Assembly: GCF_005280585.1 (NCBI RefSeq)
Contig: NZ_SZVO01000004.1
Location: 248,001 to 312,000 of the forward strand
Reading direction: 5' to 3'
DNA: 64,000 bases
From: Dyadobacter frigoris
Lineage (GTDB): Bacteria; Bacteroidota; Bacteroidia; Cytophagales; Spirosomataceae
Shown here: in pieces, positions 17,520-26,403 of the stretch
How positions within the stretch are numbered: position 1 is the first letter of the stretch
How the letters are laid out: every line of letters starts with the position of its first letter
Position numbers and translations under genes: made by a program
Notes under the pieces: generated by a model
What the model saw: the letters and a program-made list of their open reading frames with translations, nothing else
The model's database searches: none
Told to the model about the DNA's origin: nothing

Positions 17520-17960
17520 ATGTCATATTCTGCTGAACAAAACAATGCGATCTGCGTTGAATTTTTTGAAACTGCCTGGAATACAGGTGTTATTCGCGAA
17601 GATTTATTATCAGAAGATGCTATCGACCATTCTCAGGTTGGCGGCAAAACAGTAAGTGAACCAGGTTCCGGAAGCTTCAAACATATCGTTGGTATGTTCC
17701 GTGGCGGAATGCCTGATGCAGCCATCAGTATCGAAGATGCCATTTTCGCAGCTGATAAGGTTGTGCACAGATGGAGATTAAACGGAACAGACACACAAGG
17801 AATTATGGGTATGCCGCCAAGCGGAAAACATATTTCCATGACCGGTACAACAACGGTTCGTTTGGCTGACGGTAAAATCGCTGAGCGTTGGGCTAATGTT
17901 GATGAGCTTGGTTTGTTACAGCAGCTTGGTGTAGTACCTCCGCCTCCGGGAGCGCATTGA
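17520..17960 (+). CDS. SnoaL-like ester cyclase family protein
   Basis: This is a 146-residue protein from the ATG at 17520; a TTG four codons upstream is also in frame but less likely. It carries the fullest SnoaL ester-cyclase signature of the array: VEFFETAWNTG, SEDAIDHSQ, MFRGGMPDAAISIED, HRWRLNGT, IMGMPPSGKHISMTG and the closing DELGLLQQLGVVPPPP motif. The His in IDHSQ and the GxPPSGK turn are typical of this subfamily. It is followed after 119 bases by a DJ-1/PfpI gene. Reaction unknown. Confidence 0.82.
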   Translation: MSYSAEQNNAICVEFFETAWNTGVIREDLLSEDAIDHSQVGGKTVSEPGSGSFKHIVGMFRGGMPDAAISIEDAIFAADKVVHRWRLNGTDTQGIMGMPPSGKHISMTGTTTVRLADGKIAERWANVDELGLLQQLGVVPPPPGAH

Positions 17961-18079
17961 TAGTTTGAGAAAGTCAGATTTTTGTTTTCGTATACAGCAT
18001 ATAGTTAAGCAAAAATAGACCGGATCAGTCAAATAAATTGGTTTGAATTAGTTAACCCATACTTCAAAATATCAGTGTT

Positions 18080-18907
18080 ATGTCAAAGAAAATATTAGCA
18101 GTTCTTTCCGAGTACGGTTATTGGGGAATAGAGCTGGTTGGCCCTCTTGAAAAATTGGAAGCTGCGGGATACACCGTAGAATTTATTACGCCAAACGGAA
18201 AAAAAGCAGAAGCCTTGCCACCAAGTTACGACACTACGTATGTGGATCCTCCGCTTGGCACTTGTGTAACTACGCCGCTTGCAGCAGAAAAAGTGATCGC
18301 TTTTGAAGCTACAAACCGGTTGGAAACAAGACAAAATCTTTCCGAGGTTATTCCGCAGCGTCCTTATTTTTCTACGCCTGATTTTTTACGGGCATTCGAA
18401 AAATATTACAGCGATCTGAAAATTGCACAAGACAAAATAACAGAAGAATATGCAGCTGTTCTTTTGGTAGGGGGCAGCGGGCCGATTATTGACATGGTTA
18501 ATAATCAGCGTGTTCATGATTTGATCCTTGCTTTTTACAAGAAAAATATGCCGGTTGCCGGTATTTGCTACGGTGTGGCACCGCTTGTTTTTGCCCGTGA
18601 TTTTAACGAAAGAGATTCGATCATCAAAGGCAAACATGTGACAGGCCACTGTATCGAATATGATTACCACGACGGAACCGGATTCCTTCACACAGATTTG
18701 AATATGGGGCCACCGCCATATGTTTTGGAATACATTCTTTCTGATGCGGTTGGGCCGGAAGGTAAATACCACGGAAATTTTGGAAAAGAAACTTCTGTAA
18801 TTGTTGATTATCCATTCATTACTGCCCGCTCATTGCAATGTTCTTTTGAGTTTGGAGATCAGTTTGTAAACGTCCTGGATAAAGGTCTCACTCGTTATGG
18901 CTGGTAA
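18080..18907 (+). CDS. DJ-1/PfpI family protein (class I glutamine amidotransferase-like)
   Basis: This 275-residue protein has the DJ-1/PfpI nucleophile elbow PVAGICYGVAPL with Cys163, an ILAVLSEYGYWGIEL start with the conserved acidic residue nearby, and LLVGGSGPIIDM before the elbow. It is longer than typical DJ-1 (about 190), resembling the larger Hsp31-like or amidotransferase-like forms. Hsp31/DJ-1 enzymes include glyoxalase III, deglycase-like and isocyanide hydratase activities, none of which can be chosen here. Its last 11 bases overlap the start of the ThDP enzyme gene, showing tight co-expression. Confidence 0.85.
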   Translation: MSKKILAVLSEYGYWGIELVGPLEKLEAAGYTVEFITPNGKKAEALPPSYDTTYVDPPLGTCVTTPLAAEKVIAFEATNRLETRQNLSEVIPQRPYFSTPDFLRAFEKYYSDLKIAQDKITEEYAAVLLVGGSGPIIDMVNNQRVHDLILAFYKKNMPVAGICYGVAPLVFARDFNERDSIIKGKHVTGHCIEYDYHDGTGFLHTDLNMGPPPYVLEYILSDAVGPEGKYHGNFGKETSVIVDYPFITARSLQCSFEFGDQFVNVLDKGLTRYGW

Positions 18908-20603
18908 AACCGGAAATCAGAAAATTATTGAACAATTCCTGGCTGACGGCATGGATCACATGTTCGGAAATCCCGGTACGGTAGAGCAAGGTTTCCTTGA
19001 CGCGCTGGCCGAATATCCGGAAATGAAATACATCCTGACGCTCCAGGAAACCATCGCGGTCATGGCTGGTGACGGATATGCCCGTGCTACGCAGAAACCA
19101 ACTTTGGTTCAATTGCACAGCTCGCCCGGAATCGGAAATGCGGTTGGAGCAATTTATCAGGCAAAACGCGGTCATGCGCCGCTGGTAGTAATCGGCTCGG
19201 ATGCAGGGGTGAAATACCTGAATATGGATGCACAAATGGCAAACGATCTGGTGGGTATGATGGCGCCGGTAACGAAATATTCAACGATGGTAACGTCTTC
19301 GAAATCTGTTTTGCGGACGTTGAGAAGGGCAATTAAAATTGCTTCGACACCACCGATGGGCCCGGTTTATGTTTGTCTGCCAATGGATATTCTGGATGAA
19401 ATTAATGATGAACCGGTTTTCCCGACATCGATACCTTCAACCCGTGTAGCACCTGCTGCGGAATTGATTAAGCAAACTGCTGAAATCTTGCTTGCTGCTA
19501 AAAAACCGATGATTTTTATAGGTGATGGTGTGGCTTATTCAGGAGCTGTATCTGAACTTGCAAAAGTGGCTGAACTGCTTGGTGCAGAAGTATATGGTGT
19601 CGAGTTTGGTGATCTGGTAATGGATAATACACATCCGCTTTACCAGGGATCTACCGGTCATATGTTTGGTGAATTCAGTCTTCCGATTACCCAAAAAGGA
19701 GATGCGAACCTGATTGTTGGAACCTACATGATGCCGGAAGTTTTTCCTGGTCTTGATGATATCTATGCTTCTGATGCGCAGGTAATTCATATTGATCTGA
19801 ACGCGTATGAAATTGCCAAAAACCACCGCGTTGATATTGGTATCGTAAGTGATCCGAAACTTTCTCTGAAAGAATTGGCAGCAGCCATCGAGGAATTAAT
19901 TACAGAAGAACAGAAATTAGCCGCTGCGGCAAGAGTAAAAGAAATCGGGGATTTGAAGGCTGAAAAGCTGGCGAAAGATAAGAAGGTCGATTTGGAACAA
20001 GTTGGAAAATCGCCACTTCATATGTCTCAGTTTGCTTCGGTACTGGCAGAGAAATTACCGGCGGATGCAATCATTTTCGATGAAGCATTAACCAATTCCC
20101 CTCCGGTAACCCGCTACATTCCACCAACAATTCCAGGACACTATTTTGCAACACGCGGAGGTTCGCTTGGTGTAGGTTTCCCGGGTGCGATCGGAGCGAA
20201 AATGGCTAATCCTGATAAAACGGTAATAGGGTTTTCCGGAGATGGCGGTAGTATGTACACCATTCAGGCATTGTGGTCTGCGGTGCGTCATAATACCGGC
20301 GCAAAGTTTGTAGTGTGCAACAATGGTTCTTACAAACTGCTTCAACTGAACATCGATGTCTACTGGAAAGAAAGAGAAATCCAGGGCCATAATCAGCCTT
20401 TGCCTTTTGATCTTTCTTATCCTGCGATTCGCTTTGATTTACTGGCTCAATCACTTGGTGTTGATTCAGTTCGGGTTGAAAAGGAAGAAGATATTCCGGC
20501 GGCGATTGACCGGATGCTGGCTGACGACAAGCCCTTTTTAATTGACCTTGTTTTAGAAGGAAATTATAAGACAGATTGGGTAGTAACCAACTGTGCACAA
20601 TAA
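18897..20603 (+). CDS. ThDP-dependent enzyme, benzoylformate decarboxylase-like
   Basis: This 568-residue three-domain ThDP enzyme has an N-terminal PYR domain with cofactor-activating Glu51 (LTLQETIAV), NPGTVE at 25-30 (Thr28 where benzoylformate decarboxylase has its active-site Ser26) and LHSSPGIGNAVGAI with His74 matching that enzyme's His70. The central domain is about 195-335. The C-terminal PP domain carries the GDG...NN magnesium/ThDP motif (FSGDGGSMY to VVCNNGSYK). The pattern favours 2-keto acid decarboxylation or carboligation over acetolactate synthase. It overlaps the DJ-1 gene and precedes a GMC oxidoreductase, suggesting an aldehyde/alcohol product handled in sequence (inference). 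Confidence 0.85.
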   Translation: MAGKTGNQKIIEQFLADGMDHMFGNPGTVEQGFLDALAEYPEMKYILTLQETIAVMAGDGYARATQKPTLVQLHSSPGIGNAVGAIYQAKRGHAPLVVIGSDAGVKYLNMDAQMANDLVGMMAPVTKYSTMVTSSKSVLRTLRRAIKIASTPPMGPVYVCLPMDILDEINDEPVFPTSIPSTRVAPAAELIKQTAEILLAAKKPMIFIGDGVAYSGAVSELAKVAELLGAEVYGVEFGDLVMDNTHPLYQGSTGHMFGEFSLPITQKGDANLIVGTYMMPEVFPGLDDIYASDAQVIHIDLNAYEIAKNHRVDIGIVSDPKLSLKELAAAIEELITEEQKLAAAARVKEIGDLKAEKLAKDKKVDLEQVGKSPLHMSQFASVLAEKLPADAIIFDEALTNSPPVTRYIPPTIPGHYFATRGGSLGVGFPGAIGAKMANPDKTVIGFSGDGGSMYTIQALWSAVRHNTGAKFVVCNNGSYKLLQLNIDVYWKEREIQGHNQPLPFDLSYPAIRFDLLAQSLGVDSVRVEKEEDIPAAIDRMLADDKPFLIDLVLEGNYKTDWVVTNCAQ

Positions 20604-20633
20604 AATCACAAATCCCTCCTCTACAAAAAAGTT

Positions 20634-22166
20634 ATGGATTCTGATTCTAAATACGATTATGTCATAGTAGGTGCTGGTGCCGCGGGAAGTGTTCTGGCCA
20701 ATCGCCTGAGCGCTGATCCGGCCAATAAAGTTTTGCTTGTGGAAGCGGGTGGTGCGGATCAAAATCCGGCTATCAAAGATCCGGGCGGCTTTGTAAGCTT
20801 GTGGTTTTCGGAACTGGATTGGGCGCTTAAAACTACAAATCAGCCCGGATTAGCCGATCGTTCGATTGTTATTAATCAGGGAAAAGTATTAGGAGGAAGT
20901 TCTTCCATAAATGCGATGATGTATGTGCGTGGTAATCCCGGAAATTTTGAAGCCTGGAAAGCACAAGGAGCCGATGGCTGGGGTTATGAAGACCTTTTGC
21001 CTTATTTTATCAAACTGGAAAATTTTGAAAACGGCGCTTCCGAGTTTCATGGAGCAGAAGGTGAATTATCTATCCGTGACTGTCCTGACGACATAATGCG
21101 TTCGGAACATTTTTTGAAAGGTGCCATGGAACTGGGTTATGACGGACCTAATTGGGATTACAACGGCGCTCGTCAGGAAAACGGAGCAGGTTTGCTCCAA
21201 TTCCATATTACCGGAAACGACAAACGTGACAGCGGCGCATCTGCTTTTCTTGATCCGGTTTTTGATCGGGATAATTTAACGGTACTAACAGGTTGTCACA
21301 CTACCAAGATTATCATTGAAGAAGATACAGCTGTTGGAATCGAATACATTATTAGTGGAGTAAAAAATCGGGTTTTTGTTTCAAAAGAAGTGATTATTTC
21401 AGCCGGTGCGCTTGCCTCTCCCAAACTGTTACTGTTATCAGGAATCGGCCCTGCTGCTGAGCTTGAAGCTTTGGATATTAAAGTAGAAGCAGATCTTCCC
21501 GGCGTTGGAAAAAATCTTCAGGATCATTTGCAGCTTCCTATGGTTTTTCGTTCCAAAATTGAAATGCCTGAAACTACACTTTTGACTGGAAATGTCCTTT
21601 TTGTCAATACAAAACAGAACAACGGTCTGGTTGATTTGCAGTTGAATTTTACACCCAGTTTGCCGGGGCCCTTGGCTCCGTTATTACCTGATTTTGGCGG
21701 GCCGATCTGTATTTTTCTACCCATTCTTGTTCAGCCGGAAAGCAGGGGAGAAGTGACTTTGTCATCAAATGATCCGTTTGAACCGGCTGTGATCAATCCG
21801 CATTATCTTGAAAAAGAGGCAGATGTGAAAGTGCTGAAAAACGCGGTAGAATTGGTTCGGAACCTTGCCGCGACGCCTAAATTTCAGGAATTGAGTGGTG
21901 GCGAAATAGCGCCGGGAGAAGCGGATGTCACAGAATATATCCGGACGCAAAGTTCAACCTTATGGCATCCGGCCGGGACTTGCAGGATTGGAAAAGATTC
22001 GCTTTCGGTAGTTGATTCAAGACTTAAAGTGCATGGAATTAGAGGTTTGCGTGTAGCGGATGCTTCTGTGATGCCAACGGTAACAAGCGGAAATACAGTG
22101 GCGACCAGTTTTGTAATCGGTGCCAAAGCCGCTGATATGATCCTCGAAGATCATTTAAATGATTAG
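20634..22166 (+). CDS. GMC family FAD-dependent oxidoreductase (choline/alcohol dehydrogenase-like)
   Basis: This 510-residue flavoenzyme has a Rossmann FAD motif at the start (YVIVGAGAAGSVLANRLS then VLLVEAGG), the GMC signature GKVLGGSSSINAMMYVRGN, a second signature SAGALASPKLLLLSGIGP, and a C-terminal catalytic block with His in LWHPAGTCRIG and Asn in VTSGNTVATSF. No signal peptide is present. GMC members oxidise primary alcohols (choline, aryl alcohols, polyethylene glycol). The substrate is not predictable, but it lies 30 bases after the ThDP decarboxylase and 33 bases before another NTF2-fold gene. Confidence 0.9.
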   Translation: MDSDSKYDYVIVGAGAAGSVLANRLSADPANKVLLVEAGGADQNPAIKDPGGFVSLWFSELDWALKTTNQPGLADRSIVINQGKVLGGSSSINAMMYVRGNPGNFEAWKAQGADGWGYEDLLPYFIKLENFENGASEFHGAEGELSIRDCPDDIMRSEHFLKGAMELGYDGPNWDYNGARQENGAGLLQFHITGNDKRDSGASAFLDPVFDRDNLTVLTGCHTTKIIIEEDTAVGIEYIISGVKNRVFVSKEVIISAGALASPKLLLLSGIGPAAELEALDIKVEADLPGVGKNLQDHLQLPMVFRSKIEMPETTLLTGNVLFVNTKQNNGLVDLQLNFTPSLPGPLAPLLPDFGGPICIFLPILVQPESRGEVTLSSNDPFEPAVINPHYLEKEADVKVLKNAVELVRNLAATPKFQELSGGEIAPGEADVTEYIRTQSSTLWHPAGTCRIGKDSLSVVDSRLKVHGIRGLRVADASVMPTVTSGNTVATSFVIGAKAADMILEDHLND

Positions 22167-22199
22167 AAATCTAGTATTCAAACATAAAATTTAGAAGCA

Positions 22200-22622
22200 A
22201 TGCTTACGGAGGAATCAATAAAGGAATTAGCTACCGAATGGTATAAAAAACTGGACGTGCACGTACCAATGGTTGAGGTATTGCCACACCTTGCCGACAA
22301 AGAGCTGGAAATGGTTTTTCCGGAAGCAACAGTCTACGGATACGCCGGATTTGAAGGCTGGTTTCAGCGTGTGATCAGGATTTTCTTTGATGAAGTTCAC
22401 ACGGTGAAAGTAGTTGAACCGGTAATTACCGGCAATACTGCAACTGTAAAAGTAGTAGTACAATGGGAAGCCAGCGTATGGAATGCACCGGAAGCTTACA
22501 GCAAAAGAATCAAATGTGACGCGTTCCAAACCTGGGAAGTGAAAGGATTGGACGGCAAAGCGATCATCACAAAATATATAGTCGACGGCCTGGAATACCA
22601 TGAAGGCTCGGCAACACTGTAA
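22200..22622 (+). CDS. NTF2-like fold protein
   Basis: This 140-residue soluble protein predicted to adopt the NTF2/SnoaL cone fold has an amphipathic first helix (IKELATEWYKKLD), YGYAGFEGWFQRVIRIFFDE in the middle and alternating strands ending CDAFQTWEVKG and ITKYIVDGLEYHEG. It lacks the LGLLQQLG tail of the upstream array, so it is a more distant relative. Recognition is by overall pattern; role unknown. It sits inside the same transcription unit. Confidence 0.65.
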   Translation: MLTEESIKELATEWYKKLDVHVPMVEVLPHLADKELEMVFPEATVYGYAGFEGWFQRVIRIFFDEVHTVKVVEPVITGNTATVKVVVQWEASVWNAPEAYSKRIKCDAFQTWEVKGLDGKAIITKYIVDGLEYHEGSATL

Positions 22623-22720
22623 TTAGAACATTGCATTTACTCAACGTTAGAGCAGGATCTGTCAACGAAAGGCAGGTCCATGTTCATCCTGAAATAACCA
22701 CTTTTTTAAAATCCTGAACG

Positions 22721-23113
22721 ATGAAAAACGTACCAGATACCAAATTGGGGAAAATGTACAAAGAGCATATTCAGCATATTCTGGATAAGAATATTGAAGC
22801 GCTTTTGGATCAATATACAGACGACGCCACACTGATCAGCAGCTTCTCAAAGTCCCCGGTAATTTATCAGGGAAGAGAGCAGGTGAAGGAACATATGCAG
22901 GGAATTTTGGGAATTGACGGTCTTGAAACGGATATCGTTTTTTGGGCTGAAACGGAAAACCCGGAAACGCTCATGATCACAGAACAGATTACGATGACGG
23001 CAGGAGGAGCGAAAAGTGAAATGCGTTTCGCCGATAGCTGGGTTTTGAAAGACGGAAAAATCGCTATTCACTTCGCCGGTATGGTGCAGTATCCGGACGG
23101 AACTTTGGCTTAA
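22721..23113 (+). CDS. NTF2-like fold protein (SnoaL/ketosteroid isomerase-like)
   Basis: This 130-residue protein has the usual NTF2-like helix and strand order: HIQHILDKNIEALLDQYTDD with the D-A-T-L turn, YQGREQVKEHMQGIL and a final RFADSWVLKDGKIAIHFAGM strand pair. The YTDDATLI segment is typical of SnoaL_2/DUF4440-type members. It is the fifth NTF2-fold gene within 7 kb. Enzymatic or ligand-binding role unknown. Confidence 0.75.
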   Translation: MKNVPDTKLGKMYKEHIQHILDKNIEALLDQYTDDATLISSFSKSPVIYQGREQVKEHMQGILGIDGLETDIVFWAETENPETLMITEQITMTAGGAKSEMRFADSWVLKDGKIAIHFAGMVQYPDGTLA

Positions 23114-23139
23114 TTCTATCACTCCTCAACATACAAGAC

Positions 23140-23718
23140 ATGAAACTTGCCGGAAAAAAAATCGGAATTCTCTTTGAAGCCGATTACTTCGAAAACGAAA
23201 TTTTCTATTACAAATACCGCTTTCCGGAAGAAGGCGCCGAGATCCATTTTTTATCCAGGCTATGGGGAAATGACAAAATAACTTTCACCGGCCACGAATA
23301 CAAAGTGCCGATGGATTGCTACGAATCTTTTGAAAACATGAGCGACGAAGAATTGCGCAGTTACAGCGCAATCATCGTTCCATCCGGAATGGTTTCTGAC
23401 CGTCTTCGCTATACAGAGGATGTTGAAAAAATCCCGCCGGCAACGGAATTTCTTAAACGTGCTTTCGCAGAAGAAAGCATTTTGAAAGGAATTATCTGTC
23501 ACGGTTTGTGGCTGACGGCGCCTGCTACTGAGCTGGTTAGGGGCAAGAGACTGGTTTGTCATAATAATCTGATCGGTGATGCAAAAGCTTACGGCGCGAT
23601 CTACACCAATGAAGATGTAGTTGTTGACGGTGACTTGGTAACGGGCCGTTCAGGTGGACACGCGCATTTATTTGCTAAGAAAATTATTGAGATTTTATCT
23701 GAATCGACTAAATACTGA
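23140..23718 (+). CDS. DJ-1/PfpI family protein
   Basis: This 192-residue protein matches the PfpI/YhbO branch: KIGILFEADYFENEIFY with the conserved Glu near residue 18, IIVPSGMVSDRLR, and the nucleophile elbow GIICHGLWLTAP with Cys120-His121. Normal length for the family. PfpI-type members have been assigned protease, deglycase and glyoxalase-like activities, with the physiological one debated. It is the second DJ-1/PfpI protein in the block and ends 4 bases before a VOC gene, so the pair may act together on a reactive carbonyl compound (inference). Confidence 0.87.
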   Translation: MKLAGKKIGILFEADYFENEIFYYKYRFPEEGAEIHFLSRLWGNDKITFTGHEYKVPMDCYESFENMSDEELRSYSAIIVPSGMVSDRLRYTEDVEKIPPATEFLKRAFAEESILKGIICHGLWLTAPATELVRGKRLVCHNNLIGDAKAYGAIYTNEDVVVDGDLVTGRSGGHAHLFAKKIIEILSESTKY

Positions 23719-23722
23719 AACC

Positions 23723-24145
23723 ATGAAAACGTCCTTTTTTCATTTGGCAGTAACAGTGAAAAATCTTGCAAAGTTTGAAGCTTTTTACGCGAAACACTTT
23801 GGTTTCAGAAGAGCCAGAGTGATCAGTCTGGGTGACGACGCTGAGCTGGTTTTCCTCAAAAACGACCACGATTTTTACTTCGAAGTATTTCCTCCCGAAG
23901 AAAACCGTCCCTGCCCGATGGCAGAAGCGGACGGCCCGCATTACCCAGGTCTTCGCCACATTGCTTTTACAGTCGATGACATAGAAGCAAAGATGGAAGA
24001 AATGGGAACTGACGCTGTGGTAACACTTGGTCCGCTTCATTTTGACGACGTGATTCCCGGGTGGAAAACCGTTTGGCTGAAAGATCCCGAAGGCAATATC
24101 ATTGAAATAACGCAGGGTTATAAAGATCAGGGCGATCTTCTCTAA
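23723..24145 (+). CDS. VOC family (glyoxalase/bleomycin-resistance fold) protein
   Basis: The start is set at the ATG at 23723, giving 140 residues; a longer frame from 23654 overlaps the previous gene and lacks homology. The protein shows the paired beta-alpha-beta-beta-beta modules of the VOC fold: FFHLAVTVKNLAKFEAFYAK with a likely metal-binding His, then LRHIAFTVDDIEAKMEEMG with a second His, ending WLKDPEGNIIEITQ with the usual metal-binding Glu. The family includes glyoxalase I, dioxygenases and epimerases. The substrate cannot be named. Confidence 0.87.
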   Translation: MKTSFFHLAVTVKNLAKFEAFYAKHFGFRRARVISLGDDAELVFLKNDHDFYFEVFPPEENRPCPMAEADGPHYPGLRHIAFTVDDIEAKMEEMGTDAVVTLGPLHFDDVIPGWKTVWLKDPEGNIIEITQGYKDQGDLL

Positions 24146-24210
24146 TCCGGATACGAATTGAATTATCCTCATCTGAAAATTTAAATCAACAACCCTTTTT
24201 ATCGACTCAA

Positions 24211-26034
24211 ATGAATATAGACTTCACCTTTTCAGACACCATTGCGGGCTATGTGTATGCCTTCAGTCCACAGGAACGCTGGTTTCTTTTAGAAACTTCG
24301 GATAAGAGAAAATTCAAGGTTAACCTGATCCCTTCTACTTATGCACGCGGAACACGTAACCTTACAGAAGGATGGCAAAATCCTGGCGAAATTGATACTT
24401 TTCTTGCGACAAGCGGACAGTACGTTTTTGCTTACGGTACTTTTTATCCAAATGCAGGTCAGGATTCGGCAACTTTTGAAGCGCAGCAGCTTGTGTTTCC
24501 GGGAAATGCACCTTCGGCTTATCGTCATGAAGAACAAAACTGGTGGATTGAGCAGATCAGTTCTATTGCTACAAGTTATTTAAAATGGCAGTTTAACTAT
24601 CCACAAGACGAAATTAATTACAAGAACTACCGCACAATGCTTCATTTGGGTGGTGCGAAAAAAGGTGATTATCTTCAGGAAACTGACACCATTTCCCGTA
24701 TGGTTTACGGATTTGCATCTGCTTATTTGTTGACTGGAAAAGAAGAATTTCTGGAAGGCGCAGAGCTGGGTACGGAATATCTTCGTGACCACATGCGTTT
24801 CTTTGATCAGGACGACGATCTTGTGTACTGGTATCACGGTTTGAAAGTGGAAGGTCAAAAAGAAACTAAACTTTTGACTTCGGAATTTGGTGATGACCTG
24901 GATTCACTTCCAATGTACGAGCAGATCTATGCACTTGCAGGACCTACGCAGACATACCGGATCACGGGAGATCCTAAGATACGCTTTGACATTGATAAAA
25001 CGATTGATCTTTTTGAAAAATATTTCAAAGATCATAACGGCGAAGGTTATTTCTCTCACCTTGACCCGATTTCAATGGATGCGCACGAAGAGTCTCTGGC
25101 TCATAACCGCGCCCGTAAAAACTGGAACTCGGTTGGTGATCATGCACCCGCTTATCTGATCAATTTGTATCTGGCAACGGGCGAGAAAAAACACGCTGAT
25201 TTCCTTGAATATACATTTGATACGATCACAAAATATTTCCCGGATTACGAAAACAGCCCGTTCGTTCAGGAAAAATTCCATGAAGACTGGAGTAAAGATC
25301 AGACTTGGGGATGGCAGCAAAACCGTGCGGTGGTAGGTCACAATCTGAAAATCGCATGGAATTTGATCCGTCAGCAATCGTTGACACCAAAAGACGAATA
25401 CCTTGCTTTTGCAAAAAAAATCGCAGAATTGATGCCGGCAGCTGGCTCGGATCAGCAACGTGGCGGATGGTATGACGTGGTTGAACGTGTAGCGAAAACA
25501 GGTGGAAAACATCAGTTTGTATGGCATGACCGCAAAGCATGGTGGCAGCAGGAACAGGCGATTTTGGCTTACCTGATCATGTACGGTGTTTTGGGTGATG
25601 AAGACTACAAAAAATACGCTCGCGAATCGGCTGCTTTCTATAACGCATTCTTCCTTGATACGGATGATGGTGGTGTATATTTCAACGTATTCTCAAATGG
25701 TATGCCTTACCTTCTTGGAACAGAACGTTTCAAAGGAAGTCACTCGATGAGCGCTTATCATAGTACTGAATTGTGCTATCTGTCAGCGGTTTATATCAAT
25801 TTATTGATCACAAAAGAGCCGACTTATTTCTACTTCAAACCATATCCGGGTGGGTTTAAAGATAATATCCTTCGCGTTTCGCCGGATATTCTGCCACAAG
25901 GAAGTATCTACATCAGTGAAGTATTTATTGACGACGTTCCGTACACAAATTTCGATGCTCAGGCCTTGACGGTAACATTGCCGGAATCTGACAAAGCAGT
26001 TCGTGTGAAAGTTCAGATCAGTCCTGCCAAGTAG
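24211..26034 (+). CDS. AGE family epimerase/isomerase-like protein (alpha/alpha-barrel)
   Basis: This 607-residue protein has a core (about 110-540) showing the (alpha/alpha)6-barrel pattern of the N-acylglucosamine 2-epimerase/cellobiose 2-epimerase superfamily, with motifs SRMVYGFASAYLLTG, GDHAPAYLINLYLATG, VVGHNLKIAWNLIRQ (candidate catalytic His) and KAWWQQEQAILAYLIMYG. The extra N-terminal ~110 residues and C-terminal ~60 residues look like beta-rich additions not present in the ~400-residue enzymes. It probably acts on a sugar, but epimerase versus hydrolase activity is open. It lies 27 bases before a STAS gene and opens the signalling half of the block. Confidence 0.7.
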   Translation: MNIDFTFSDTIAGYVYAFSPQERWFLLETSDKRKFKVNLIPSTYARGTRNLTEGWQNPGEIDTFLATSGQYVFAYGTFYPNAGQDSATFEAQQLVFPGNAPSAYRHEEQNWWIEQISSIATSYLKWQFNYPQDEINYKNYRTMLHLGGAKKGDYLQETDTISRMVYGFASAYLLTGKEEFLEGAELGTEYLRDHMRFFDQDDDLVYWYHGLKVEGQKETKLLTSEFGDDLDSLPMYEQIYALAGPTQTYRITGDPKIRFDIDKTIDLFEKYFKDHNGEGYFSHLDPISMDAHEESLAHNRARKNWNSVGDHAPAYLINLYLATGEKKHADFLEYTFDTITKYFPDYENSPFVQEKFHEDWSKDQTWGWQQNRAVVGHNLKIAWNLIRQQSLTPKDEYLAFAKKIAELMPAAGSDQQRGGWYDVVERVAKTGGKHQFVWHDRKAWWQQEQAILAYLIMYGVLGDEDYKKYARESAAFYNAFFLDTDDGGVYFNVFSNGMPYLLGTERFKGSHSMSAYHSTELCYLSAVYINLLITKEPTYFYFKPYPGGFKDNILRVSPDILPQGSIYISEVFIDDVPYTNFDAQALTVTLPESDKAVRVKVQISPAK

Positions 26035-26061
26035 TTGTAAAAACATACTAACGAACTTCCT

Positions 26062-26400
26062 ATGAAAGTTACAATTAAAGACTTCGACGACATCGCTGTC
26101 GTCGAAGTAGAGGGCAACATCGATAGTAAAACGGCGCCTGAGTTTGAACGCAGTACCAAACTTGCAACGGATAAATCGAATACTATTGCGATTGATCTGA
26201 CCGCGGTTGAATTTATGTCCAGCGCAGGTCTCAGGGTACTTCTGATGCTTTATAGAAATGTAAAGGCCAAAAACGGGAAAGTGGTTTTGGTAGGGGTTTC
26301 CGAAGAAATTCAGGACGTGATGTCGATGACTGGCTTTATCAACTTTTTCAAAATCGTTGAGAAACAGGATGAAGCACTTTCCTTTTTAAAACAGGATTAA
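26062..26400 (+). CDS. STAS domain anti-sigma factor antagonist (SpoIIAA/RsbV-like)
   Basis: This 112-residue single STAS domain has the conserved phosphorylation loop VEFMSSAGLRVLLML. By alignment with SpoIIAA (MDSSGLG, Ser58), Ser54 is the predicted site phosphorylated by an RsbW-type kinase. The N-terminal strand VVEVEGNIDSKTA is typical. In partner switching, the unphosphorylated form binds the kinase and releases the kinase's other target. A kinase (28968) and a PP2C phosphatase (43393) lie in the same gene run. Only 3 bases separate it from glgX, so the two are translated together. Confidence 0.9.
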   Translation: MKVTIKDFDDIAVVEVEGNIDSKTAPEFERSTKLATDKSNTIAIDLTAVEFMSSAGLRVLLMLYRNVKAKNGKVVLVGVSEEIQDVMSMTGFINFFKIVEKQDEALSFLKQD

Positions 26401-26403
26401 GCC

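Noticed and set aside
23654..23722. N-terminal extension of the VOC protein
   Set aside because: It lies wholly within the preceding DJ-1 gene and has no similarity to the VOC fold; the ATG at 23723 starts the fold directly.
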